Shown: positions 18,004 to 26,592, counted from the first letter of the stretch. The stretch: 64,000 nt of DNA from Sphingomonas sp. Y38-1Y (GCF_032391395.1 NZ_CP135916.1:3069001-3133000); one strand, 5' to 3'. Program-made: numbers and translations. The notes: generated from the sequence alone by a model not told the origin.

Positions 18004-19491
18004 ATGCGGGTCTGGCTGGCGATTGGCGCATTGATGGTGGCGGGGACGGCGGCGCTGGCGCAGGCGCCGACGAGCGATCAGGCGCGGGCGGACATGATGA
18101 AGCGGATGCGCATCACGCGGCTGATCCCCGGCCCGGCGGCGGACCCCGCCGCGCCGAACGCCGCCAATTATGACGAGGCGAGAGCCAATCCGTATCCCTC
18201 GCTGCCCGACGCGCTGACGACGACGGCGGGACGGCCGGTGCGAACCCCCGCCGACTGGTGGCGCGTCCGCCGGCCGGAGATCGCCGCCGCCTATGCGCGC
18301 GAAGTCTATGGCGAGGTGCCCGCGAACGCGCCGCGTATCGACTGGCGCGTGACCATCACCGACCGGGAGCGCGTCGGCTTCACGCCGGTGATCGCGCGGC
18401 GCGTGATCGGCCATGCGGAGGCCGCCGATGCGCCCGGCCTGTCGGTCGATATCCGCATGACCGTGGTGACGCCCGCCGATGCGAAGGGGCCGGTGCCGCT
18501 CCTCGTCATGTATGGCCGCGACGACTTCCCGGCGCCGTCGCAGCCCAGCCGTGCCGAGTTCGAGCGGATCGACGCCGCGATGAAGGCGGCGCTGATCGCA
18601 CAGGATGCGACGCTGAAGGCGGTGTTCGACGCGCATCCCGCTTTTACGCTCGCCCAGCAGCCGCCCTTCGCCTTTCCGCAGCGCGACGCGCAGGGTGACC
18701 TGCCCCGTCCCGATCAGGTGATCGCCGCCGGCTGGGGCTATGCGATGCTGGATTCCGAGACGATCCAGCCCGACGACGGCGCGGGGCTGACGCGCGGCGT
18801 CATCGGCCTCGCCAACCGCGGCCAGCTTCGCAGTCCCGAGCAATGGGGCGCGCTTCGCGCCTGGGCCTGGGGGGCGAGCCGCGCGCTCGACTTCCTCGCC
18901 GCCGATCCGGCGGTCGACGGCAAGCGCGTCGGGATCGAGGGCGTGTCGCGCTATGGCAAGGCAGCGCTGATCGCGATGGCGTTCGACGATCGCTTCGCCG
19001 TCGCGCTGGTGGGATCGTCGGGCAAGGGCGGCACGACGCTCCTCCGCCGCAACTATGGCGAGGCGGTAGCGAGTCTTGCGGGCGGGCAGCATCACTGGAT
19101 GGCGGGCAATTTCATGCGCTATGCCGCGGCCGAGGGGCGCGACGTTCGCAATCCCGGCGACCTGCCCGTCGATGCGCACCTCCTGCTGGCGCTGTGCGCG
19201 CCGCGGCCCGTCTTCATCAGCTATGGCGTGCCCGAAGCGGGCGACGCGCACTGGCTCGACCATCGCGGCAGCCTGATGGCGGCAGTGGCGGCGGGGCGGG
19301 TCTATCGCCTGCTGGGCGCGCGCGATCTGGGCCTCGGCGACGACTGGCGCGCCGCGACCTTGCCGCCGGTGAACACGGGGCTGCTCGAGAGAGCGCTGGC
19401 ATGGCGGCAGCATGATGGCGGACACACCGATACGCCGAACCTGACGATCTTTGCGAAATGGGCGGACCGGCAGCTCGGGGTGGTGCGGTAG
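18004..19491 (+). CDS. Glucuronoyl esterase-like hydrolase (CE15 family)
   Basis: The 495-residue protein has a signal peptide ending ALAQ (residue 20). The core alpha/beta-hydrolase has GVSRYGKAA with nucleophile S315, the family's G-x-SR-x-GK signature, GSSGKGGTTLLRR downstream, and WRQHDGGHTD giving the catalytic H474. VPEAGDAHW lies in the region of the catalytic acid. CE15 enzymes cleave esters between lignin alcohols and 4-O-methyl-glucuronic acid side chains of xylan. This suits an organism that also has the GH43 locus at 59-64 kb, although the two are not linked. Type C repeats follow the stop. Confidence 0.85.
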   Translation: MRVWLAIGALMVAGTAALAQAPTSDQARADMMKRMRITRLIPGPAADPAAPNAANYDEARANPYPSLPDALTTTAGRPVRTPADWWRVRRPEIAAAYAREVYGEVPANAPRIDWRVTITDRERVGFTPVIARRVIGHAEAADAPGLSVDIRMTVVTPADAKGPVPLLVMYGRDDFPAPSQPSRAEFERIDAAMKAALIAQDATLKAVFDAHPAFTLAQQPPFAFPQRDAQGDLPRPDQVIAAGWGYAMLDSETIQPDDGAGLTRGVIGLANRGQLRSPEQWGALRAWAWGASRALDFLAADPAVDGKRVGIEGVSRYGKAALIAMAFDDRFAVALVGSSGKGGTTLLRRNYGEAVASLAGGQHHWMAGNFMRYAAAEGRDVRNPGDLPVDAHLLLALCAPRPVFISYGVPEAGDAHWLDHRGSLMAAVAAGRVYRLLGARDLGLGDDWRAATLPPVNTGLLERALAWRQHDGGHTDTPNLTIFAKWADRQLGVVR

Positions 19492-19504
19492 GGCGGCGTT
19501 CCGG

Positions 19505-19795
19505 GCACGTCCTTCGACAGGCTCAGGAAGAACGGCGAGGAACATCCCCAACCCCGTTCGTGCTGAGCTTGTCGAAGCACTGCCTTCTTCTCGACCGGCA
19601 AGAAGAAAAGGCAGCCCTTCGACAGGCTGAGGGCGAATGGGTTTTGAGTTTTGTCCACTTCCCGTTCGTGCTGAGTAGAGACCGAGCGAAGTCGAGGGCT
19701 CGTATCGAAGCATCGTCGACGCTCGATCGCATGTCCTTCGATAGGCCGCTTCGACAGGCTCAGCGGCTACTCAGGACGAACGGGTGGCCATGGTG
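19505..19795. repeat. Cluster of type C palindromic repeats
   Basis: This 290-bp gene-free stretch between convergent genes is made of type C arms (TTCGACAGGCTCAG and CTGAGCTTGTCGAA). They occur as one nested pair (19512-19630) and a second, longer subtype (19664-19790) that includes GTGCTGAGTAGAGACCGAGC and matching GCGGCTACTCAGGACGAACG. No coding signal was seen. Confidence 0.82.
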
Positions 19796-19809
19796 GGCAT
19801 TCGCACGCG

Positions 19810-21474
19810 CTAGGCGATCTCGAGCAGCCGCTCCGCCTGTGCCCGAGCTTCGGGCGTGACCTCCGCGCCCGACAGCATCCGTGCGATCTCCTCGCGTCGC
19901 TCGTCCGCATCCAGGGGCGTGACGCCGGTGCGGGTGACGGTGCCGTCGCTCGACTTGGCGATGCGGTAATGCCGGTCGCCCCGCGCCGCCACTTGCGGGC
20001 TGTGCGTGACGACGAGCACCTGGTTGCGGCGTGAGAGCCGCGCAAGCCGCTCGCCGATCGCACTCGCCACCGCACCGCCGACCCCGCGATCGATCTCGTC
20101 GAAGACGAGCGCGCGCGCGCCGCCCTCTTCGGCCAGCGCGACCTTCATCGCCAGGATGAAGCGCGACAACTCGCCGCCGCTGGCGATCTTCATCAGCGGC
20201 GCGAACGGCGCGCCCGGATTGGTCGATACCTCGAACTCGACGCGGTCGCTGCCCTCCGGCCCCCAGGCCTCGCGAGCGTTGGGCGCGACGACGGTGCGGA
20301 AGCGCGCGGCGTCGAGCTTGAGCGGCGCAAGCTCGCCCGCCACCGCCTTGTCGAGCCGGACGGCCGCGGCGGTGCGCTGCGCCGACAGCGTTTCGGCGGC
20401 GGCGGCATAGCGCGCCTCGGCATCCGAAGCGGCGCGGGTCAGCGCGGCGATCCCCGCCTCGCCCCCTTCGACCAGCGCCAGCCGCTCCGCCAAGTCGGCG
20501 GCAAGCGCGGCGAGATCGTCAGGCTGAACGCGGTGCTTGCGCGCCAGCCCGCGAAGCTCGAACAGCCGCGCCTCGTCCGCCTCCAGCACCGCAGGGTCGA
20601 AGGCGAGCGCATAGGCGGCCGCGTCGATCTGTTCCTGGGCGCCTGCGCCCTCGACGATCGCGCGGTCGATCGCCGCCAGCGCCTCGGCAAGCGCCGGGTG
20701 CGCGTCGCCCGCACGCTCCAGGATGCGTGCCGCCTGCCGCAGCCGCGACAGCGCCCCGTCCGATCCGTCGAGCAGGTCTGCGACCGCAGAAAGCTCACCC
20801 GCCGCCCGCTCGCCGCGCTGCATCGTCGCGCGCCGTTCGGCGAGGCTTGCCTCCTCGCCCGGTTCCGGCGCGAGCGCCGTCAGTTCCTCGACCGCATGCG
20901 CCAGATAGTCGCGGTCGCGCTCCGCCACTGCCTGTGTCTCACGCGCCTCGTCCAGCTTCGCCAGCGCCGCCCGCCACTCGCGCCACGCGGCGCCCACCGC
21001 GGCGGTATCGGCGCGCGCGAACGCGTCGAGCAGCGCCCGGTGTCCGCGCGGGTTGAGCAGGCCGCGGTCGTCGTGCTGGCCATGGATCTCGACCAGCATC
21101 GCACCGAGTTCGCGCAGCAACGCCGCCGATGCCGGCTGGTCGTTGACGAAGGCGCGGCTGCCGCCATCGGCCTTGACCAGCCGCCGGATCATCAGCGGCT
21201 CGCCTGGCTCGAGATCGAGGCCGTTGTCGGCCAGCAGCGCGGCGATCGGGCTATCGGCGGCCGGCGTCTCGAAGCTCGCGGTCACCACCGACTGAGCTGC
21301 ACCGTGACGCACCAGCCCGCTGTCGCCCCGCGCGCCCAATGCCAGGCCGAGTGCATCGAGCAGGATCGACTTGCCCGCGCCGGTTTCGCCCGTGAGCACG
21401 CCCAGGCCGGGCACGAAATCGAGGTCGAGCGCCTCGATCAGCACGACATCGCGGATCGACAGCGCCGTCAGCAT
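19810..21474 (-). CDS. recN: DNA repair protein RecN
   Basis: RecN is an SMC-like ATPase acting in recombinational double-strand break repair. The 554-residue protein starts MLTALSIRDVVLIEALDL and has Walker A GETGAGKS at residues 29-36, then DALGLALG. A coiled-coil middle (about 150-360) precedes the C-terminal ATPase half with the ABC signature LSRFILAMK and Walker B ALVFDEIDRGVGG, plus the VVTHSPQVAARGDRHY switch. Length and order are those of the family. It is 22 bp behind bamD, so it shares that transcript. This bamD-recN arrangement is common in alphaproteobacteria. Confidence 0.97.
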   Translation of the reverse strand: MLTALSIRDVVLIEALDLDFVPGLGVLTGETGAGKSILLDALGLALGARGDSGLVRHGAAQSVVTASFETPAADSPIAALLADNGLDLEPGEPLMIRRLVKADGGSRAFVNDQPASAALLRELGAMLVEIHGQHDDRGLLNPRGHRALLDAFARADTAAVGAAWREWRAALAKLDEARETQAVAERDRDYLAHAVEELTALAPEPGEEASLAERRATMQRGERAAGELSAVADLLDGSDGALSRLRQAARILERAGDAHPALAEALAAIDRAIVEGAGAQEQIDAAAYALAFDPAVLEADEARLFELRGLARKHRVQPDDLAALAADLAERLALVEGGEAGIAALTRAASDAEARYAAAAETLSAQRTAAAVRLDKAVAGELAPLKLDAARFRTVVAPNAREAWGPEGSDRVEFEVSTNPGAPFAPLMKIASGGELSRFILAMKVALAEEGGARALVFDEIDRGVGGAVASAIGERLARLSRRNQVLVVTHSPQVAARGDRHYRIAKSSDGTVTRTGVTPLDADERREEIARMLSGAEVTPEARAQAERLLEIA

Positions 21475-21496
21475 CGAGTGCGCGCCCCGTCCGGGA

Positions 21497-22327
21497 TCAG
21501 GCGCCCGCCTGCTGGATCTCGGTCGCGGGCTTCACCACCTGCTGCGGCGGCAGCACCGGATATTCCTCGACCAGCTTGTAGGCGCGCTGATACCAGTCGG
21601 TGCCCGGATAGTTGGCGCCGAGCACGGCAGCCGACTTCTTCGCCTCTTCGCGCAGGCCCAGGTTCAGATACGCCTCAACCAGGCGCATCAGCGCCTCTGG
21701 CGCATGGCTCGTCGTCTGATACTGATCGACAACCGAGCGATAGCGCATCGACGCCGCCAGCCACTGACCACGGCGGCCATAGAAGCGGCCGACCTCCATC
21801 TCCTTGCCGGCCAGGTGATCGCGGACCAGGTCGACCTTCAGCCGCGCATCGGCGGCATAGCGCGTGTCGGGATAGCGACGCGACAGCTCACCCAGCGCGT
21901 CGAGCGCCTGCTGCGTGATCTTCTGGTCGCGCGTCACGTCGGTGATCTGCTCGTAATAGCCGAGCGCGATCAGGTAATAGGCATAGGGCGCGTCGCGATT
22001 GCCGGGGTGGACCGACAGGAAGCGCTGCGACGACTGAATCGACTCGGTGTAATCCTTGTTCAGGTAATAGCTGAACGCACTCATCAACTGCGCGCGGCGC
22101 GCCCAGATCGAATAGGGATGCTGGCGCTCCACCTCGTCGAACAAAGCCGCCGCCTGCTTGTACTGGCCGCGGTCCAGCCGCTGCTTCGCCGCGGTGTAGA
22201 GCGTGCCGACGTCGCGCGCGACATAGGGGAGGTCCGCCCCCTTGTTCGAACGCGCGCAGGCGGAAAGGCCGAAGGCGGCAACAGCGGTCGCGGCGAGCAC
22301 GAACGGACGGGCGGTCAGGGTACGCAT
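21497..22327 (-). CDS. bamD: Outer-membrane assembly lipoprotein BamD
   Basis: The 276-residue protein has a lipoprotein signal with lipobox GLSAC (C24). The mature part has about five TPR-like helical pairs (LYTAAKQRLDRGQYKQAAALFDEVERQHPYS, SYYLNKDYTESIQSSQRFLSVHPG, YYEQITDVTRDQKITQQALDAL, and onward), the BamD/ComL pattern. BamD is the essential partner of BamA in inserting outer-membrane beta-barrels, including the TonB receptors seen in this window. It is the first gene of a bamD-recN unit. Confidence 0.96.
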   Translation of the reverse strand: MRTLTARPFVLAATAVAAFGLSACARSNKGADLPYVARDVGTLYTAAKQRLDRGQYKQAAALFDEVERQHPYSIWARRAQLMSAFSYYLNKDYTESIQSSQRFLSVHPGNRDAPYAYYLIALGYYEQITDVTRDQKITQQALDALGELSRRYPDTRYAADARLKVDLVRDHLAGKEMEVGRFYGRRGQWLAASMRYRSVVDQYQTTSHAPEALMRLVEAYLNLGLREEAKKSAAVLGANYPGTDWYQRAYKLVEEYPVLPPQQVVKPATEIQQAGA

Positions 22328-22470
22328 CGCGCCTCCTTACCCGAGGGGACAAGGGGCGAACAACGGATTTTTGGGCGGGCGGTGCGGCACCGCTTTTATC
22401 TTTGTCGTTGCGGAGCCGGAGCGAATGCGCTGCGTTGCAGCAGCTATCAGATTCCGCCGGAGAAATCGCC

Positions 22471-23292
22471 TTGCCCGCCACCAAGCTTGCCACCCACCGC
22501 GTCGAGAAGCCCTGGGGGCGCACGCACCTGTTTCCCGGCTTTCCCGACCCCGCGCCGGGCGCCGAGCCGATCGGCGAGGTGTGGTTCCAGGAGCCGGGCA
22601 ATTCGACGCCCGACCTGCTCATCAAATATCTGTTTACCAGCGAGAAGCTGTCGGTTCAGGTCCACCCCAATGACGAGCAAGCTCAGGCGCGCGGCCTGCC
22701 CCGCGGCAAGGACGAATGCTGGCTGATCCTCGATGCCGAACCCGACTCGACGATCGCGGTCGGCACCGTCCGTCCGCTGTCGCAGGACGAGCTGCGCGCC
22801 GCCGCGCTCGACGGGTCGATCGAGGACCTGCTCTACTGGAAGCCGGTCAAGGCGGGCGACTTCCTCTATTCGGAATCGAACACGGTCCACGCGATCGGCG
22901 CAGGCATCACGCTGATCGAAGTGCAGCAGAACAGCGAGACGACGTATCGCCTCTACGACTATGGCCGGCCGCGCGAGCTGCATCTCGACGACGGTGTCGC
23001 GGTGTCGGACGCGGTGCCGTACGTCCCCTATGACTCGCCCGGCGAAGTCGAAGCGGGGCGGACGATCCTGGTCGAAGGGCCGAAGTTCGTGCTGGAGCGC
23101 TGGACCGGCGGGCGCGAGGTTTCGCTGCCCGATGGGGTCACCGCTTGGCTCGTTCCCGTACGCGGCAGTGGAAAGGTCGCCGATGTCGACTGGCAGGCAG
23201 GTGAATGCGTGTCGGTGACAGGTGAGGTAAAAGTCGAGGCAAATGAAGAGGCTGACCTCCTCTTTGCCTACCCCGGCACGACCCGTCTCTAG
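22471..23292 (+). CDS. manA: Class I mannose-6-phosphate isomerase-like protein
   Basis: The 273-residue reading starts at TTG 22471, seven bases after GGAGA; the longer ATG frame from 22402 adds a low-complexity leader not expected of the family. Metal-site segments are visible: VQVHPNDEQA (His pair region), GKDECW and NTVHAIG (His). EVQQNSETTYRLYDYGR, the active-site stretch, follows. The enzyme interconverts mannose-6-phosphate and fructose-6-phosphate, feeding GDP-mannose and exopolysaccharide synthesis. It is transcribed divergently from bamD. Confidence 0.85.
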   Translation: MPATKLATHRVEKPWGRTHLFPGFPDPAPGAEPIGEVWFQEPGNSTPDLLIKYLFTSEKLSVQVHPNDEQAQARGLPRGKDECWLILDAEPDSTIAVGTVRPLSQDELRAAALDGSIEDLLYWKPVKAGDFLYSESNTVHAIGAGITLIEVQQNSETTYRLYDYGRPRELHLDDGVAVSDAVPYVPYDSPGEVEAGRTILVEGPKFVLERWTGGREVSLPDGVTAWLVPVRGSGKVADVDWQAGECVSVTGEVKVEANEEADLLFAYPGTTRL

Positions 23293-23376
23293 TCTGAACC
23301 GGCCGTAGTTTTACGTTCACGCAACTGTCCAGGGTTCGCGTCGTTCTTCCGCCACCAAAAAGCAGGAGGAAGTTCG

Positions 23377-23943
23377 ATGCGTACCCCGATCCTCACCGCG
23401 CTGATTGCCGCCGTCGCGATCCCCGCGGTGCCCGCCATGGCCCAGCAGACGCCGGGCGAGTATAACCGCGAGTATCGCCGCGAAGTGCGCGATGCGCAGC
23501 GCGACTATCGCCGCGACCTTCGCAACGCCGATTCGCGCCGCGATGTGCGCGAGGCGCGCCGCGAATATCGCGAGGACGTGCGTGACGCACGCCGCGACCT
23601 TCGTGAGGACCGCCGCGACTGGCGCCAGGCCCGCAATTATGACTGGAACCGACTGCCCCCGGGTCAGCGCCGTTATTATGCCGACAACTATTATCGCGAC
23701 GGCCGCTACTATGACCAGCGTCGCCTAGGTCGCAACGACCGCATCTATCGCGGCAACGACGGGCGCTATTACTGCCGCCGCAACGACGGCACCACGGGCC
23801 TAATCGTCGGCGCGGTCGGTGGCGGCGTGCTCGGCAACGTGCTGACCAACGGCAATTCGGGCCTGCTCGGCACGCTGATCGGTGGCGGCGCGGGTGCGCT
23901 GCTTGGCCGCGAGATCGACCGCGGCGGCGTCAACTGCCGCTGA
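23377..23943 (+). CDS. Glycine-zipper 2TM protein with Arg/Asp-rich repeats
   Basis: The 188-residue protein has a signal peptide (ending PAMAQ) and a strong ribosome site AGGAGGAAG. Residues about 28-90 are a highly charged helical region built on repeats of the type RRDxRxARRDYR. This is followed by Tyr/Arg-rich sequence resembling RcnB-like proteins (RYYADNYYRDGRYYDQR). The C-terminus is a glycine-zipper segment (GLIVGAVGGGVLGNVL ... LLGTLIGGGAGALLGREID), as in 17-kDa surface antigens. Probably an outer-membrane-associated envelope protein; function unknown. A rho-independent terminator follows directly. Confidence 0.82.
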   Translation: MRTPILTALIAAVAIPAVPAMAQQTPGEYNREYRREVRDAQRDYRRDLRNADSRRDVREARREYREDVRDARRDLREDRRDWRQARNYDWNRLPPGQRRYYADNYYRDGRYYDQRRLGRNDRIYRGNDGRYYCRRNDGTTGLIVGAVGGGVLGNVLTNGNSGLLGTLIGGGAGALLGREIDRGGVNCR

Positions 23944-23962
23944 TCCACGGCCAGTAGATGAA

Positions 23963-23994
23963 GGGCCCGGCGAGCGATCGCCGGGCCCTTTTCC
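23963..23994 (+). terminator. Rho-independent terminator
   Basis: A perfect 11-bp GC stem (GGGCCCGGCGA paired with TCGCCGGGCCC) with a 4-base loop is followed by TTTT, 20 bp after the glycine-zipper stop codon. It overlaps nothing and would also insulate the convergent small membrane-protein gene. Confidence 0.88.
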
Positions 23995-23997
23995 ATG

Positions 23998-24219
23998 TCA
24001 GATGACGCCGCCGCCGAGCGCGAGGCGCAGCGCACCGATCACGATGATGATGAGGTTGAGATTCCGGCCGGCATTGCTGTCCGACAGCGCGCCCACGACG
24101 GCGCCGACCACGGGGATCATCAGCCCGAACCACAGCGACCATCCCAGGAACGGGATGAACCCGAACAGCAGGAACGGGAGCGCGACGAGGCCGATCAGGA
24201 TCGAGAGCAGGTTCAGCAT
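23998..24219 (-). CDS. Small hydrophobic membrane protein
   Basis: The 73-residue protein starts MLNLLSILIGLVALPFLLFG and has two to three hydrophobic segments (about 4-28, 30-44 and 54-70). SDSNAGRNLNL is the only clear polar turn. The frame is open further upstream into the SOUL gene, but this ATG gives a protein that is membrane-like throughout. It lies 31 bp downstream of the SOUL gene on the same strand. I do not recognise a named family. Confidence 0.65.
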   Translation of the reverse strand: MLNLLSILIGLVALPFLLFGFIPFLGWSLWFGLMIPVVGAVVGALSDSNAGRNLNLIIIVIGALRLALGGGVI

Positions 24220-24250
24220 GGAAGTGATATAGTCCCCTAAGGCACCAGCT

Positions 24251-24853
24251 TCAATAGATGCTGGCCACCGGCAACAACACCTCGTTGCGGCGAAGGGGTC
24301 CCGGGACCGCCGGAGCATTGTAGAAGGCGTATTCCGGGTCGCCGGTCGGGCGAAGGCCATAGCCTTCCAGCCATTCGCGCAGCGCTGCTTCCTTCTCGGC
24401 GAGCAGCGCATCGTTCGCGCGGCCCGGAAAGCGGATCGCGGCCACACGGCGCGCGGGGATCGTCGTCGTGGCGACGTCGGGACCGGGCTCCGGCGGAGCC
24501 ATGTCGAGGTAGCGCGGCGGCAGCACGAAGCGCGTCCGCCACCGATCGCCGTCGCGATCGGCAAGCACCGGCGCGGTCATCCCGATCCGCTCACCCGAGC
24601 GCGACTTGGCAAAGATGTAATCGGCAAGCGCGCGGAAGCCGGTACCCAGCGCCGCATCGCGATCGCCCGGCGCGGTCGCCTCGACGATCGGCAGCACGCC
24701 GTAAGCGCGCACCTCGATCGCCCCGTCCTTGAGCACGAGCGTATAGTCCGGCGTCGGCGTGCGCGTCAGCCACCACGCCGTCGCCCCTGCCACCGCCGCC
24801 GCGGCGATGCCGCCACCGATGATCTGCGTCCGCCGGTCGATCGTTCCTGCCAT
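24251..24853 (-). CDS. SOUL family heme-binding-like protein
   Basis: The 200-residue protein has an N-terminal membrane anchor or uncleaved signal (IIGGGIAAAAVAGATAWWL, about 11-30) and then a SOUL/HBP domain: LKDGAIEVRAYGVLPIVEA, GFRALADYIF, GERIGMTAPVL (the hallmark I-x-M-T-x-PV motif), WRTRFVLPPRY and EAALREWLEGYGLRPTGDPEYAFYNAP. SOUL proteins bind heme or tetrapyrroles in some organisms; in bacteria the role is unsettled. Probably periplasmic and anchored. Confidence 0.9.
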   Translation of the reverse strand: MAGTIDRRTQIIGGGIAAAAVAGATAWWLTRTPTPDYTLVLKDGAIEVRAYGVLPIVEATAPGDRDAALGTGFRALADYIFAKSRSGERIGMTAPVLADRDGDRWRTRFVLPPRYLDMAPPEPGPDVATTTIPARRVAAIRFPGRANDALLAEKEAALREWLEGYGLRPTGDPEYAFYNAPAVPGPLRRNEVLLPVASIY

Positions 24854-24933
24854 GAACCCTCCTTAGCCGCTATCTGTCCTACATTGTACCAAATCGGTTA
24901 GCGATCGAGTCGAACCAACGGCGGGAGCCTAGC

Positions 24934-25494
24934 ATGGAAATCGACACGCTGATCGAGGAACTCATCGCGCGCGAGGGCGGGTTCGTCGACCATCCCGCCG
25001 ATCGCGGCGGCGCGACGCGCTGGGGCGTGACGGAGGCGGTCGCGCGGGCGGCGGGCTATCGCGGGGCGATGCGCGACTATCCGCAAAGCGCCGCGTCGGG
25101 GCTGTATCGTGCGCGCTACTGGCTGGCGCCGCGCTTCGATGCGGTGGCAGAGCGCGCACCGCGGCTCGCGGCCGAGCTGTTCGACACCGGCGTCAACATG
25201 GGGACGAGCGTCGCCGCCGGCTTCCTCCAGCGCGCCCTCACCGCGCTCAACCACAATGGCCGCGACTATGCCGACATCGCCTTCGACGGCCGCATCGGCC
25301 CGCGCACGGTCGCCGCACTCGACGCCTTTCTCGACATCCGCGGCTCGCGCGGCGAGACGATCCTGCTCAAGGCGGTCGAGGCGATGCGGGGCGAACGCTA
25401 CCTCCGCCTTGCGGAGCAGCGGCCCGCCAACGAGGCGTTCCTCTATGGCTGGCTCGCCAATCGCCTTGCCGATCCCAAGGAGGACGGCCGATGA
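24934..25494 (+). CDS. GH108 N-acetylmuramidase (endolysin-like)
   Basis: The 186-residue protein has no signal peptide. Its N-terminal domain has the GH108 signature ...IAREGGFVDHP with catalytic E14, then DRGGATRWGVT and YWLAPRFD. A C-terminal peptidoglycan-binding module (FDGRIGPRTVAALDAFL, about 110-135) follows. GH108 enzymes cleave the glycan backbone of peptidoglycan and are typical of phages and gene transfer agents. Lack of a signal fits holin-dependent release. The stop overlaps the start of a holin gene (ATGA), so this is a lysis cassette. There are no other phage genes nearby. Confidence 0.9.
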   Translation: MEIDTLIEELIAREGGFVDHPADRGGATRWGVTEAVARAAGYRGAMRDYPQSAASGLYRARYWLAPRFDAVAERAPRLAAELFDTGVNMGTSVAAGFLQRALTALNHNGRDYADIAFDGRIGPRTVAALDAFLDIRGSRGETILLKAVEAMRGERYLRLAEQRPANEAFLYGWLANRLADPKEDGR

Positions 25495-25904
25495 GCGTGC
25501 TCGACGCCGTTATCGGTCCGATCGCAGGCTTGATCGACAAGCTCATTCCCGATCCGCGCGCGCGGGATGCGGCCAAGCTCGAACTCCTCAAGCTGCAAGG
25601 CAGCCAGGAACTGGAAGCGCTCCGAACCCAGCTGTCGGCGATCGTGGCCGAGGCCCAGTCAAGCGATCCCTGGACCAGCCGCGCACGGCCCGGCTTCCTC
25701 TATGTCATGTACGCGCTGTTCCTGTGGGCGATCCCCATGGGCCTGATCGCCGCCGCCAGCCCCGCCACCGCCGACGCGATCGCGCGCGGGATCACCGGCT
25801 ATCTCCGCGCACTGCCGGAGGAGCTCTACACGCTCTTCGGCACCGGCTACCTCGGCTATGCCGCCATGCGCCAGTGGGGCAAGGTCAAGGGCGTGGAGAA
25901 ATAG
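25491..25904 (+). CDS. Holin of three-TM GTA type
   Basis: The 137-residue protein has an amphipathic N-terminus ([20 protein letters not shown]), a charged helix (about 24-58), [26 protein letters not shown] with a transmembrane helix, and a second hydrophobic C-terminal stretch ([20 protein letters not shown]). The PWTSRxRP motif and layout match the 3TM holin family associated with gene transfer agent release. It should make membrane lesions that let the partner muramidase reach the wall. It is translationally coupled to that gene. Confidence 0.87.
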   Translation: MSVLDAVIGPIAGLIDKLIPDPRARDAAKLELLKLQGSQELEALRTQLSAIVAEAQSSDPWTSRARPGFLYVMYALFLWAIPMGLIAAASPATADAIARGITGYLRALPEELYTLFGTGYLGYAAMRQWGKVKGVEK

Positions 25905-25911
25905 CGCCGCC

Positions 25912-25939
25912 CTTGGCAGCGCCCTTCCCCACCCCATAT
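25912..25939 (+). promoter_or_regulatory. Heat-shock (sigma-32 type) promoter of hslVU
   Basis: CTTGGCA (25912-25918), a 13-base spacer and CCCCATAT (25932-25939) closely match the sigma-32 consensus CTTGAAA-N11-16-CCCCATnT. The -10 element ends 8 bases before the hslV ATG, so the predicted start of transcription falls at or within about 3 bases of the start codon. Confidence 0.8.
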
Positions 25940-25947
25940 GCCGCGCC

Positions 25948-26499
25948 ATGAGCAAGTCGAATGCGTGGCACGGCACGACGATCCTATCCGTGCGCCGCGG
26001 GGGCCGCGTGGTCATCGCGGGTGATGGCCAGGTCTCCGCCGGCCAGACCGTCATGAAACCCAATGCCCGGAAAGTCCGCCCGCTGGGCGACGGCAAGGTG
26101 ATCGCCGGCTTTGCGGGCGCGACCGCCGACGCTTTCACGCTGTTCGAGCGGCTGGAGGCCAAGCTCGAGCGCCACCAGGGACAGCTCCTGCGCGCCGCAG
26201 TCGAGCTTGCCAAGGACTGGCGCACCGACAAGTTCCTCCGCAATCTGGAGGCGATGCTGATCGTCGCCGACAAGGACGTGACGCTGGTCGTCACCGGCAA
26301 CGGCGACGTGCTGGAGCCCGAGGCGGGCATCGCCGCGATCGGATCGGGCGGCAACTTTGCGCTCGCTGCTGCCCGGGCGCTCGCCGACTACGAACCCGAT
26401 CCGGAGGTGCTGGCACGCAAGGCGATGGGCATCGCCGCGGAGCTGTGCGTCTATACCAACGACCGGCTGACCGTCGAAGCGCTCGACAGCGCGACGTGA
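25948..26499 (+). CDS. hslV: ATP-dependent protease subunit HslV
   Basis: HslV (ClpQ) is the peptidase core that works with HslU to degrade misfolded proteins. The 183-residue protein reads [20 protein letters not shown]; the pro-segment is removed to expose catalytic T10. [20 protein letters not shown] is the family signature, and [16 protein letters not shown] is conserved near the C-terminus. The ATG at 25948 gives the expected short pro-segment; no Shine-Dalgarno sequence is seen before it, consistent with a leaderless transcript from the heat-shock promoter. hslU follows after 93 bp. Confidence 0.97.
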   Translation: MSKSNAWHGTTILSVRRGGRVVIAGDGQVSAGQTVMKPNARKVRPLGDGKVIAGFAGATADAFTLFERLEAKLERHQGQLLRAAVELAKDWRTDKFLRNLEAMLIVADKDVTLVVTGNGDVLEPEAGIAAIGSGGNFALAAARALADYEPDPEVLARKAMGIAAELCVYTNDRLTVEALDSAT

Positions 26500-26501
26500 C
26501 C

Positions 26502-26580
26502 GTCATCCCAGCGAACGCTGGGATCGCCCTCAATTTGGCGTGCCCTTGCCGCACGCGATCCCAGCCCTCGCTGGGATGAC
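26502..26580. repeat. Palindromic repeat inside the hslV-hslU gap
   Basis: Outer arms GTCATCCCAGC and GCTGGGATGAC face each other. Each arm is itself a small hairpin (CCCAGCGAACGCTGGGAT and ATCCCAGCCCTCGCTGGGAT). The element fills almost the entire intercistronic region and ends about 12 bases before the hslU start. Confidence 0.85.
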
Positions 26581-26592
26581 GAAGTGGAAGAC

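Noticed and set aside
16459..19713. A minus-strand open frame of 1084 codons spanning two plus-strand genes
   Set aside because: It crosses intergenic repeats and mirrors the M20 and CE15 genes, whose catalytic motifs are intact; no recognisable protein features.
19505..19795. Repeated short blocks that could suggest a CRISPR array
   Set aside because: The blocks are inverted and irregularly spaced, with no constant spacer length and no cas genes; they are palindromic repeats.
25491..25904. Remnant prophage at the lysis genes
   Set aside because: No integrase, attachment repeats, structural genes or tRNA target are seen; both lysis genes are intact, so I describe a lysis cassette instead.
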